Both the position numbers and the translations under genes were made by a program. The notes under the pieces were generated by a model. It saw only the letters and a program-made list of their open reading frames with translations. It searched no databases and was not told where the DNA came from. Positions 1 to 6,160 of a stretch of DNA of 7,267 nucleotides are shown here, one piece after another. The stretch is from the NCBI GenBank assembly GCA_002376965.1, contig DFOV01000143.1:1-7267 (forward strand). Direction: 5' to 3'. Source of the stretch: Gammaproteobacteria bacterium UBA3532 (lineage in GTDB: Bacteria > Pseudomonadota > Gammaproteobacteria > Enterobacterales > UBA3532). The number at the start of each line of letters is the position of its first letter. Position 1 is the stretch's first letter.

Positions 1-492
1 GATCACGGTGCGTGTGTCCTGCTTGCTCGCGAGGACTATGGTTTGCAAGGTCAGCTAAAGTCTGATTGTGGAAGCGTTGTTCCTCTTATTGATCCAATCA
101 AGCATTTGGAAGGTGTTCGTTTTGTGCGTGACCCAACTCGTGGAGGGTTGTCAGTATTACTCCATGACGTTGCTAATGAAACAGGCTTCGATATCGAGTT
201 AATTGAAAATAATATTCCGGTGCGACCTGAAGTGGCAAGCGTGTGTGAAATATTAGGCTTTGATCCGTTTGTTTTAGCGTGTGAGGGACGCATTGTTGCT
301 GTTGTTGCCCCTGACATAAGCGGTAAGGTGCTAGAACACTGGCGGAGCATTCGAAACGGGGAGCAGGCCGAACACATTGGTGTAATAGTAAAAAACACCG
401 AATCAAAAGGGCGCGTGACCATTGTTACGCCAATGGGAGGAAGACGTTTCATGAATGAACTCGAAGATGAGCCGCTTCCAAGGATCTGCTGA
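1..492 (+). CDS. hypE: HypE, hydrogenase maturation carbamoyl dehydratase (3' part)
   Basis: This is the C-terminal 163 residues of HypE; the 5' end lies outside the window. HypE receives a carbamoyl group from HypF on its C-terminal cysteine and uses ATP to dehydrate it to a thiocyanate. The cyanide is then passed to the HypC-HypD complex to build the Fe(CN)2CO centre of [NiFe] hydrogenases in the cytosol. The fragment opens with Asp-His-Gly, the remains of the family's GDHG motif. It contains the ATP-binding VRDPTRGGL motif near residues 42-50, the IPVRPEV segment, a GGRR motif, and ends in the diagnostic LPRIC with the catalytic cysteine last. The reading frame is clean to its TGA. No hydrogenase structural gene is visible; the rest of the hyp/hydrogenase cluster would lie to the left. 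Identification is very secure. Confidence 0.96.
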   Translation, partial: DHGACVLLAREDYGLQGQLKSDCGSVVPLIDPIKHLEGVRFVRDPTRGGLSVLLHDVANETGFDIELIENNIPVRPEVASVCEILGFDPFVLACEGRIVAVVAPDISGKVLEHWRSIRNGEQAEHIGVIVKNTESKGRVTIVTPMGGRRFMNELEDEPLPRIC

Positions 493-503
493 AAGAATAG
501 GTG

Positions 504-534
504 TTGACCTGTGAGCAACACATAGGTTTACCCT
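504..534 (+). promoter_or_regulatory. MerR/CueR-type metal-responsive promoter and operator
   Basis: A -35 box TTGACC (504-509) and a -10 box TACCCT (529-534) are separated by 19 bp, the over-long spacer typical of promoters activated by MerR-family proteins through DNA distortion. An imperfect dyad, ACCTGTG (507-513), 7 bp, CATAGGT (521-527), with 6 of 7 pairs matching, starts inside the -35 box and ends just before the -10 box. This is the layout I recall for CueR-controlled copA promoters. Transcription would start near 541, giving a leader of about 70 nt before the regulator gene at 611. The promoter therefore probably gives autoregulated, metal-induced expression of the regulator and the copper genes behind it. 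Confidence 0.82.
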
Positions 535-550
535 AGTAACGTGAGAGTAG

Positions 551-590
551 AACATAGGATTAAAGGCGTGCTTAACCGCATATCTATGTT
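551..590 (+). repeat. Inverted repeat in the operon leader
   Basis: AACATAG (551-557) and CTATGTT (584-590) are perfect 7-bp inverted repeats separated by 26 bp, lying between the predicted transcription start and the ribosome binding site. The left arm also belongs to a near-copy (10 of 11 bases, 552-562) of the operator half-site at 520-530, displaced by 32 bp, about three helical turns. It could be a leader hairpin or an accessory regulator-binding site; the sequence does not decide which. Confidence 0.4.
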
Positions 591-610
591 GATAAAAGAG
601 GAGCGTTAAA

Positions 611-1021
611 ATGCGCGTTAAACAAATTGCAGATGCACTAGAGATTAGCGCGGACAGCGTACGGTATTACACGCGCATTGGTTTTTTGGTGCCAAGTAAA
701 TCGCACAATGGTTACAAGTATTACAGGCCCGCTGATGTGACACGACTACGGTTTATTTTAAGCGCGCGTTCATTAGGTTTCTCTATCAATGATATTAAGG
801 AAATTCTGTTCACGTCATCACAAACCAACGCGCCATGCCCGACGGTTCGGCGCCTTATTGAACAAAGGTTGAAAGAAACTGAACAGCGGTATCAGGACAT
901 GCATGAGCTAAGACTGCGCATGCGAAAAGCAATCTCAGAATGGGAAAATACACCGGATCAGCATCCAACGGCCGATACGATTTGCCATTTGATTGAAGGT
1001 TTCACATCACTTAAATCATAA
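611..1021 (+). CDS. MerR-family metal-responsive transcriptional regulator (CueR/ZntR-like)
   Basis: This 136-residue protein is a cytosolic, dimeric activator of the MerR family. The N-terminal winged helix-turn-helix is clear: residues 1-20 carry the first helix pair ending in SVRYY, then a wing with NGYKYYRPADV (33-43) and the family motif RSLGFSINDIKEIL (53-66). A dimerisation coiled coil follows at about 80-112. Only two cysteines exist, Cys76 (in APCPT) and Cys125 (in TICHLIEG). Cys76 aligns with the first metal-binding cysteine of ZntR, where CueR usually has Ser. The first cysteine of the CueR C-terminal metal loop is absent. The metal specificity is therefore not certain from sequence, although the neighbouring genes point to copper. 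A strong purine-rich ribosome site (AGAGGAG, about 597-603) precedes the ATG. The gene lies 24 bp upstream of copA in the same direction, so it is co-transcribed and autoregulated rather than divergent. Confidence 0.9.
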   Translation: MRVKQIADALEISADSVRYYTRIGFLVPSKSHNGYKYYRPADVTRLRFILSARSLGFSINDIKEILFTSSQTNAPCPTVRRLIEQRLKETEQRYQDMHELRLRMRKAISEWENTPDQHPTADTICHLIEGFTSLKS

Positions 1022-1045
1022 CATTATTTAGAGAGGGAGTGGCTC

Positions 1046-3394
1046 ATGAATTCAAAAACGGACGATGCGAAAATTCATTCGTGTTGTGGCGGTGACAAAA
1101 AAGTATCAACCGCTAGTAAGGCGGTCGAGAGTGAAACACATACTGAGCAAGTCTCTGCGTCTTCGGGTGAGCTACAACTCAATATCCAAGGTGCAAGTTG
1201 CGCCAGTTGTGTGACTAAAATTGAAGCGGCCTTAAAACAGGTCTCGGGTGTCACCAATGCTGAGATGAATTTTGCTGAACGCTCGGTGTTGGTGATGGGC
1301 AGTTCATCCTCCCACGCATTGATTAAGGCGGTAGAGCAAGCTGGGTATAACGCAACATTAGCGAATACGGATTCAGATGAGGCTGCCATTGAAGAAAAGG
1401 AACAGGCGGACTGGGCATATTATAAAAAACTAATGCGAGACATGGTCATTGCATTATCTCTGGGTGTGCCACTGATGCTTTATGGCTTGGTGACGGGGGA
1501 AATGAGCGTCAACACGACCACTGAGCGGATCGTGTGGTTGATTGTAGGGATCATGACATTGGGTGTTATGGTGTTTTCTGGTCGGCATTTTTATGTAGGT
1601 GCTTGGAACTCCTTTAAAAATCACGCCGCGAACATGGATACTTTGATTGCATTGGGGACAGGAACAGCCTGGTTGTACTCTATGGTCGTTGTGTTTTTCC
1701 CCGGATATGTGCCTGAAATGGCGCGGCATGTCTATTTTGAAGCAACAGCCATGATAATTGGTCTCATTAATTTAGGCTTAGCGCTTGAGATAAAAGCACG
1801 CGGTAAAACGTCCGAGGCAATTAAACGACTGATTGGTTTACAAGCCAAAACAGCTCGCGTCATTCGTGATGGGCATGATATAGATATTCCGATTGAAGAT
1901 GTTCTGCTAAATGATCTTATCCGGGTTCGCCCTGGGGAGCGCATCTCTGTTGATGGCTTAGTTGTCGAGGGCCAGACAAGTATTGATGAATCAATGCTAA
2001 CGGGTGAACCCATGCCCATAGAAAAACGAAAAGACGATGAGGTCGTTGCCGGCACGATAAACAAATCAGGCTCTATCGTCTTTCGAGCAGAGCGCGTGGG
2101 AAAAGATACCGCGCTTGCTCAAATTATTAACATGGTAAAACGCGCACAAAATTCTAAACCGCCTATTGGTCGATTAGCTGATATGATTTCCGCCTATTTT
2201 GTACCGGTCGTCATGATCATTGCCGTGATCAGTGCGCTGGCCTGGCTGAATTATGGCCCATCTCCTGAAGTAGCTTTTGCAATCGTTTCTGCGACCACAG
2301 TACTGATTATTGCCTGCCCTTGCGCCTTGGGTTTGGCCACACCGATGTCGGTGATGGTCGGTGTGGGAAAGGCGGCTGAAGCGGGGGTTCTTATCCGAAA
2401 CGGCGAAGCGCTGCAATCTGCATCAAAAATAACCACTATGGTTCTAGATAAAACAGGCACTATTACTGAGGGGGCCCCTAAAGTAACAGATGTCGTTATA
2501 GTTTCAGATCATAGTCACAACGATGTGCTTTCTTTGGCGGCTAGCCTTGAGTCTGGTTCTGAGCATCCACTTGCCATGGCGATCGTTGAATCTGCAAAGG
2601 AGCAAGGTGTGCCGATCCATTCCGTTACTGATTTTCAGTCCATTGCGGGGAAGGGGGTTGAAGCCATGCTAAATTCTCAACGCCTGCTATTTGGAAATGA
2701 AAAATTGATGATAGACCAAGGGATCGAGCTTCATCATTACATCGACAAAGCGCAGAGGTTAGCAGCGGATGCAAAGACCCCTATGTATTTTGCTATTGAT
2801 TCTACATTAGTTGCCGTAATTGCCGTCGCTGACCCAATAAAATCTGACTCAATAGATGCGATAAAGCGGCTACAGCATAACGGGATACGAGTTGTGATGT
2901 TAACCGGGGATAATCGACTGACCGCAAAAGCCGTCGCCCGAAAAGCGGGGATTGCAGATTACGTTGCCGAAGTGATGCCGGAAGATAAGGCAAACAAAAT
3001 ACTTGAGCTTCAACGTGAAGGCGAAATTGTGGGTATGACCGGTGATGGCATAAATGACGCACCGGCCCTTGCTCATGCCAACGTCGGCTTTGCGATTGGG
3101 ACTGGGACTGATGTAGCGATAGAAAGTGCGGATATAACGTTGATGCGCGGCTCCCTACATGGGTTAGCGGATGCAATTGCCGTGAGCAAAGCAACACTGC
3201 GTAACATCAAGCAAAACCTCTTTGGCGCATTTATTTATAATGTCGCCGGAATACCATTTGCGGCAGGCGTCTTTTATCCATTCTTAGGGATACTGCTTAA
3301 CCCAGTCATTGCTGGTGCAGCGATGGCATTCTCATCACTAACGGTGGTGACCAATGCTAACCGATTACGTCTATTTAAAGCGAAAGAGCACTAG
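1046..3394 (+). CDS. copA: CopA-type Cu(I)-exporting P1B-1 ATPase
   Basis: This 782-residue inner-membrane ATPase moves Cu(I) from the cytosol outward using ATP. An N-terminal tail holds Cys13-Cys14 in HSCCGG, followed by one HMA domain (about 43-108) with the metal site GASCASC (Cys52, Cys55). The membrane helices MA/MB and H1-H2 lie at about 131-250, and the actuator domain has TGE at 319-321. Helix H4 has the CPC motif (424-426). The phosphorylation motif DKTGT is at 468-472 (Asp468), the nucleotide-binding HP motif at 507-508 and GDGINDAP at 666-673. The last two helices carry the Cu(I)-selective residues, YN (731-732) and MAFSS (760-764). Together these define subgroup P1B-1 (Cu+ or Ag+). 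Length is normal and all catalytic residues are present. The start is supported by GAGGGAG (1033-1039). The GASC variant in place of the more common GMTC is a small oddity. Confidence 0.97.
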   Translation: MNSKTDDAKIHSCCGGDKKVSTASKAVESETHTEQVSASSGELQLNIQGASCASCVTKIEAALKQVSGVTNAEMNFAERSVLVMGSSSSHALIKAVEQAGYNATLANTDSDEAAIEEKEQADWAYYKKLMRDMVIALSLGVPLMLYGLVTGEMSVNTTTERIVWLIVGIMTLGVMVFSGRHFYVGAWNSFKNHAANMDTLIALGTGTAWLYSMVVVFFPGYVPEMARHVYFEATAMIIGLINLGLALEIKARGKTSEAIKRLIGLQAKTARVIRDGHDIDIPIEDVLLNDLIRVRPGERISVDGLVVEGQTSIDESMLTGEPMPIEKRKDDEVVAGTINKSGSIVFRAERVGKDTALAQIINMVKRAQNSKPPIGRLADMISAYFVPVVMIIAVISALAWLNYGPSPEVAFAIVSATTVLIIACPCALGLATPMSVMVGVGKAAEAGVLIRNGEALQSASKITTMVLDKTGTITEGAPKVTDVVIVSDHSHNDVLSLAASLESGSEHPLAMAIVESAKEQGVPIHSVTDFQSIAGKGVEAMLNSQRLLFGNEKLMIDQGIELHHYIDKAQRLAADAKTPMYFAIDSTLVAVIAVADPIKSDSIDAIKRLQHNGIRVVMLTGDNRLTAKAVARKAGIADYVAEVMPEDKANKILELQREGEIVGMTGDGINDAPALAHANVGFAIGTGTDVAIESADITLMRGSLHGLADAIAVSKATLRNIKQNLFGAFIYNVAGIPFAAGVFYPFLGILLNPVIAGAAMAFSSLTVVTNANRLRLFKAKEH

Positions 3395-3403
3395 GAGTAC
3401 ACA

Positions 3404-3760
3404 ATGATGATATGGATTAATTTAGCAGGGCTTATCCTGATTGGGCTTATTGTTTGGTGGTTTTGGCTTTACAAAGCACAATCAACCCAGATAAAAGACG
3501 GCAGTATCAAAGTCCTTGTAAAAGACGGCGTGTATCAGCCTGCCAATATCACGGTGCCGGCGCATCAGTCCGTTAAGCTTATGTTCGTCAGAGAAGATGC
3601 AACGCCCTGTGCAGAAACGTTATTGATCCCGGAGTTGGATATCAATGAAACATTAGCGCTTAACAAGCGAGTGACGGTCACTATTCCTGCTTCCAGTGCC
3701 GGCGTTTACCCATTTCATTGTCAGATGCAAATGTATCGTGGCACGTTGGTGATCAAGTGA
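3404..3760 (+). CDS. Membrane-anchored cupredoxin-domain protein
   Basis: This 118-residue protein has one N-terminal membrane helix (about 4-23, rich in Leu, Ile and Trp) followed by a compact beta-rich domain expected to face the periplasm. The domain shows the plastocyanin-like cupredoxin pattern: DGVYQPANITVPAHQ (41-55), TPCAETLLIPEL (67-78), then YPFHCQMQMYRG (102-113) near the C-terminus. Probable copper ligands are Cys69, His105, Cys106, Met108 and Met110. It likely binds copper delivered by CopA or protects the membrane surface, but whether it stores copper or carries electrons cannot be told. The AGGAG ribosome site (3393-3397) overlaps the copA stop codon, and only 9 bp separate the genes, so translation is probably coupled. 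Confidence 0.86.
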   Translation: MMIWINLAGLILIGLIVWWFWLYKAQSTQIKDGSIKVLVKDGVYQPANITVPAHQSVKLMFVREDATPCAETLLIPELDINETLALNKRVTVTIPASSAGVYPFHCQMQMYRGTLVIK

Positions 3761-3806
3761 TTAAACGCTTTTTATTAACGTAAAAGATACCAAAGCGAGG
3801 TGTATT

Positions 3807-4130
3807 ATGAGTAAACAAAAAGTCCCCTTTTGGCGCACCCCCAGTGGTTGGTCTGCCATAGGCCTTATTACCGCCGCGAGCTACTTCTTGCTGGTTGAGC
3901 ATGGTGAGCATGTGTTTCCGTATTTACCTTACTTGATCTTGTTGTTGTGCCTTGTCATGCACATTTTTATGCACGGCAGTCATGGCAAAGGACATGAAAC
4001 ACATGAGCACACCGAAAAAACATTTAAAGAACAAACCGAGGACAATGAGCAATATCGAAAAGGCTATATCGAAGGGTTAGAGCAGGCCCGTAAAGGAAAA
4101 CATAAAACGGAGAATAATAATGCACGGTGA
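3807..4130 (+). CDS. DUF2933-like His-rich two-helix membrane protein
   Basis: This 107-residue protein resembles the DUF2933 family found in heavy-metal resistance clusters; the family function is unknown. Two membrane segments are predicted at about 15-30 and 37-55, linked by a short loop with His32 and His35 (VEHGEHVF). Immediately after the second helix is a histidine- and methionine-rich patch, MHIFMHGSHGKGHETHEH (51-68), a plausible metal-binding site. The C-terminal 40 residues are charged and probably soluble. A GCGAGG ribosome site (3795-3800) supports the ATG. A 46-bp gap separates it from the cupredoxin gene, and its last 11 bases overlap the next gene, indicating one operon. A metal-sensing or metal-passing role is inference. 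Confidence 0.78.
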   Translation: MSKQKVPFWRTPSGWSAIGLITAASYFLLVEHGEHVFPYLPYLILLLCLVMHIFMHGSHGKGHETHEHTEKTFKEQTEDNEQYRKGYIEGLEQARKGKHKTENNNAR

Positions 4131-4773
4131 TTCTGATTATGGGCTCTGGGCACTAGTCATTATAAACTCAGCCATTTTTATCTTTTTTGCGTTTAGTTTT
4201 ATCAAGCCGAAGTCGAAAACAGATTGGCGAAGCCTAGGTGTATTTTCCGCTTTTATCGTGGCCTTATTTACCGAAATGTATGGTTTCCCCCTGACAATAT
4301 ATTTTTTGTCAGGGTGGTTAGCGGAAAGTTATCCAGGGGTAGACTTTTTAGCGCATGAAAATGGTCACTTGTGGCATACTTTGCTAGGGCTATCCGGCGA
4401 TGCTCACTGGGATATTTTACACATCTTAAGTAATGTCATCATCATTTTAGGTTTCTTTTTACTATCCGCTTCTTGGAGTGTCCTACACCACGCGCAAAAA
4501 TCGCATAGTTTAGCCACTACTGGATGGTACGCTCGCTGCCGGCATCCTCAATATGTTGCATTTATACTGATCATGTTTGGCTTTTTGTTGCAATGGCCAA
4601 CACTGCCAACCTTACTTATGTTTCCAATTCTTATTGTCGTTTATGCTCGACTCGCCACGCGAGAAGAGCAGCAAGCTGAATCCGAGTTTGGTGATAGCTA
4701 CAGACACTATAAACAAACGACGCCAGGTTGGTTTCCCCGTATGGGTATTTCAAACGTTTCAAGCACTAATTAA
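4120..4773 (+). CDS. Isoprenylcysteine carboxyl methyltransferase-like integral membrane protein
   Basis: This 217-residue polytopic membrane protein belongs by sequence to the ICMT/phospholipid N-methyltransferase-like superfamily, which transfers methyl groups from S-adenosylmethionine. Membrane segments lie at about 10-28, 38-64, 100-120 and 145-177. The superfamily's cofactor-binding signature is visible: GWYARCRHPQY (135-145), then REE (181-183), FGDSYRHYKQTTPGWFPR (190-207). The real substrate is unknown; bacteria lack prenylated CaaX proteins, so lipid or other membrane substrates are candidates. A second His cluster (His79, His83, His86, His96) sits in the loop before helix 3. The start overlaps the preceding gene by 11 bp with GGAG at 4109-4112, so the two are translationally coupled. 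The gene contains a strong internal hairpin (4289-4314). Confidence 0.82.
   Translation: MHGDSDYGLWALVIINSAIFIFFAFSFIKPKSKTDWRSLGVFSAFIVALFTEMYGFPLTIYFLSGWLAESYPGVDFLAHENGHLWHTLLGLSGDAHWDILHILSNVIIILGFFLLSASWSVLHHAQKSHSLATTGWYARCRHPQYVAFILIMFGFLLQWPTLPTLLMFPILIVVYARLATREEQQAESEFGDSYRHYKQTTPGWFPRMGISNVSSTN
4289..4314 (+). repeat. Perfect 9-bp hairpin inside the methyltransferase-like gene
   Basis: CCCTGACAA (4289-4297) and TTGTCAGGG (4306-4314) form a perfect 9-bp inverted repeat around an 8-base AT-rich loop. It lies wholly within coding sequence (residues about 57-65, in a membrane helix). It is not followed by a T-run, so a rho-independent terminator is unlikely; it could still pause transcription, affect mRNA decay or be chance. 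Confidence 0.55.
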
Positions 4774-4783
4774 GGATTACAAA

Positions 4784-5236
4784 ATGAACAAAGTACTACT
4801 GTCATTACTGTTTGTTGGAGGGGTGTTACCCGCGACATTTGCTGCTGCTCAAACGTCGATGAGTGCGGATGATATGCTTCGAAGTAATGAGCTTGTCATG
4901 GATGCACTAATGCAACGCATACAACGGATCAACGACGTCTCTGATAGGCAAACTCTCATCGTTGAGCATATGAAAATGATGGAAATTTATTTAACGAATA
5001 TTGAGAAGAGACTCCAAAGTGAAACAGACCTGCAACACAAAGCACATCTGGAAGAAACGTACACAAATGGCCTTCAACGAAGTCTCGTTCTTATCGACAG
5101 CGGTTTAGCAGGGGGCGACTTTGTAGTCATGGGAAATTCGGTAGACGAACTTTTGTTTTATCTTGAACAAAGAATGTCAATTTTACAATCGTTAATGAAG
5201 CAGCAGCTCGGTGCCAATAGTGTTTTAAATAATTAA
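4784..5236 (+). CDS. Exported Met-rich helical protein of unknown function
   Basis: I do not recognise this family. The 150-residue product starts with a classic signal peptide: MNK, a hydrophobic stretch VLLSLLFVGGVLPATFA, and an Ala-Ala-Ala-Gln cleavage region near residues 20-23. The mature part is predicted to be almost all helix and contains no cysteine, but about ten methionines, including HMKMM at 62-66 and Met26, 31, 39, 43, 116, 131 and 138. Methionine-rich periplasmic proteins can bind Cu(I), so a copper-binding or chaperone role is possible but unproven. The ATG at 4784 is chosen because it is preceded by AAGGA (4772-4776, overlapping the previous stop) and followed directly by the signal peptide. 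The open frame extends upstream to 4577, but that would overlap the previous gene by about 200 bp and bury the signal peptide. Confidence 0.82.
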   Translation: MNKVLLSLLFVGGVLPATFAAAQTSMSADDMLRSNELVMDALMQRIQRINDVSDRQTLIVEHMKMMEIYLTNIEKRLQSETDLQHKAHLEETYTNGLQRSLVLIDSGLAGGDFVVMGNSVDELLFYLEQRMSILQSLMKQQLGANSVLNN

Positions 5237-5274
5237 AGAAATGACGAACATAAACAAGTTAACAATCGATTTAT

Positions 5275-5280
5275 AGGAGG
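5275..5280 (+). promoter_or_regulatory. Consensus ribosome binding site AGGAGG
   Basis: A full AGGAGG lies 5 bases before the ATG at 5286, the strongest ribosome site in the operon. It fixes the start of the last gene and suggests high translation despite its distal position. Confidence 0.8.
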
Positions 5281-5285
5281 AAAAG

Positions 5286-5654
5286 ATGAGCGATCTAGAT
5301 CACAGAGTCGGTGTATCAGAGGCGAATTTAGTCGTACGGCATTTAAAGTTGGTTGGTATTACCGAAGATAACATAGAAGCAATTATTGCTGGCATTGATG
5401 GGACCTTTGGAATCGATGCAGTTTCATTTGAGGACGCCAAAAGTACCCTGCATATAGGCTACGATGCAACCCACTGCAATTTAGATGGCATTGAGACAAT
5501 CATTCGTGACAACGGGGCAGACATTTCGGACGACTTTTGGACAAAAATGAAAGAAGGCTATTACCAATTCGTTGACGAAAACATTCGTGAAAATGCAAAA
5601 CACAAACCCTGGAGTTGCCACCGTGTTCCTCCTGGGCAAACCCATAAAAAGTAA
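5286..5654 (+). CDS. HMA-like small soluble protein lacking CxxC
   Basis: This 122-residue cytosolic protein has no signal peptide or membrane helix. Residues about 15-85 follow the beta-alpha-beta-beta-alpha-beta order of heavy-metal-associated (Atx1/CopZ-like) domains: RHLKLVGI, a helix, the FGIDAVSF strand, STLHIGYDA, helix LDGIETIIRDNGA, and a terminal strand. The usual metal loop CxxC is replaced by TEDN (26-29), so canonical Cu(I) binding at that site is lost. Two cysteines remain: Cys64 at the start of the second helix, and Cys111 in a C-terminal tail AKHKPWSCHRVPPG (104-117) with His106, His112 and His120. That tail may be the working metal site. It is the last gene of the copper operon, 49 bp after the exported protein gene. 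A role as a cytosolic copper binder or CopA partner is inference. Confidence 0.8.
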   Translation: MSDLDHRVGVSEANLVVRHLKLVGITEDNIEAIIAGIDGTFGIDAVSFEDAKSTLHIGYDATHCNLDGIETIIRDNGADISDDFWTKMKEGYYQFVDENIRENAKHKPWSCHRVPPGQTHKK

Positions 5655-5668
5655 TTGGTTCAATAGCA

Positions 5669-5697
5669 ACGATCAGACTTACGTTACGCCTGATCGT
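5669..5697 (+). terminator. Hairpin after the copper operon, possible terminator
   Basis: ACGATCAG (5669-5676) and CTGATCGT (5690-5697) form a perfect 8-bp stem with a 13-base loop, starting 15 bp after the stop of the last operon gene. There is no following T-run, so it is not a textbook intrinsic terminator. It could protect the mRNA 3' end, act with Rho, or be a dyad protein-binding site. Confidence 0.4.
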
Positions 5698-5729
5698 ACA
5701 GCCATAACAAACAAAAACAGGACAACACA

Positions 5730-5912
5730 GTGGTACATAGTAAAAACGAAGCGGACAGAATTAAGTTACTTAACTTGGGAATAATTGAAAGAAACCCAGC
5801 TGAGCATGAAATCCATCAAGCGGTACAAGAATTCACAGGTTCCGTTATGCCTAACGCAAAATATTCACTGGAAAAAGCATTAAAAGCGTTTTCTTCAAGC
5901 AAAGACGAATAG
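5730..5912 (+). CDS. Small open frame resembling a glutamate dehydrogenase N-terminus
   Basis: This 60-codon frame starts at GTG with a weak AGG (5719-5721) eight bases upstream. The segment ADRIKLLNLGIIERNP and the following EIHQAVQEF recall the start of NADP-type glutamate dehydrogenases, where RNP, E, HQAV and E occur in the same order, followed by a Pro and an Asn-x-Lys-Tyr element (here NAKY). The catalytic and nucleotide-binding parts are absent and I see no continuation in other frames downstream. It may be a decayed gene remnant or an unrelated small protein. The resemblance is judged from memory, without an alignment, and expression is doubtful. Confidence 0.35.
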   Translation: MVHSKNEADRIKLLNLGIIERNPAEHEIHQAVQEFTGSVMPNAKYSLEKALKAFSSSKDE

Positions 5913-5977
5913 AAGCGTGGCAAGTTTTAGCCGCTGGAAGGGGCAATTTTTCTATTACCGGCACATGGGTAAATAAA

Positions 5978-6160
5978 GTGTTAGTGAGTACTTCAATAGG
6001 GGCTTTGGTAGCTGTTTTAATAATAGGATTGGCGAAGTTAAATAAATTCGATAAAGACCGAAGTTTTTATCCAACGCTCACTGTTGTGATCGCGAGTTAC
6101 TATCCATTGTTTGGAGTGTTAGAAAGTCGATTTATATGGCATGAGTTGTGTGATTCATAG
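5978..6160 (+). pseudogene. Small membrane protein truncated by the insertion sequence
   Basis: The frame starts at GTG (5978; a second GTG at 5984 is also possible) with only a weak GGG upstream. It encodes two membrane helices: about residues 3-20 (TSIGALVAVLIIGLAKL) and 33-48 (TLTVVIASYYPLFGVL), separated by KFDKDRSFYP. The DRSFYPT...IASYY pattern reminds me of a family of small uncharacterised bacterial membrane proteins that normally extend to roughly twice this length. Only about 56 codons are native: the left terminal repeat of the insertion sequence begins at 6147 and supplies the last four residues and the TAG stop. No continuation is found to the right of the element. The frame is open upstream to 5855 without a conventional start. 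Confidence 0.6.

Noticed and set aside
51..521. Long minus-strand open frame opposite hypE
   Set aside because: It is antisense to an unmistakable HypE, and the translation is low-complexity with Ser and Thr runs and no family features.
504..590. CRISPR array or riboswitch in the hypE-merR gap
   Set aside because: There are only two imperfect short repeats without spacer regularity, and no known riboswitch core; the MerR-type promoter explains the main signals.
2802..3197. Minus-strand open frame opposite the copA phosphorylation and hinge region
   Set aside because: The translation is rich in Gln, Ser, Arg and His repeats typical of antisense shadows; the opposite strand encodes conserved ATPase motifs.
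3761..3806. Possible terminator or promoter between the cupredoxin and DUF2933-like genes
   Set aside because: Only a weak CTTTT/AAAAG pairing in AT-rich sequence is present, with no convincing stem, T-run or -35/-10 pair.
4577..4783. Upstream extension of the exported-protein frame to an earlier ATG at 4577
   Set aside because: It overlaps the methyltransferase-like gene by nearly 200 bp in another frame and would place a clear signal peptide in mid-protein; the ATG at 4784 has its own ribosome site.
5572..5784. Plus-strand 70-codon frame overlapping the end of the HMA-like gene
   Set aside because: It overlaps the supported gene by over 80 bp, has no ribosome site and crosses the post-operon hairpin; the translation looks random.
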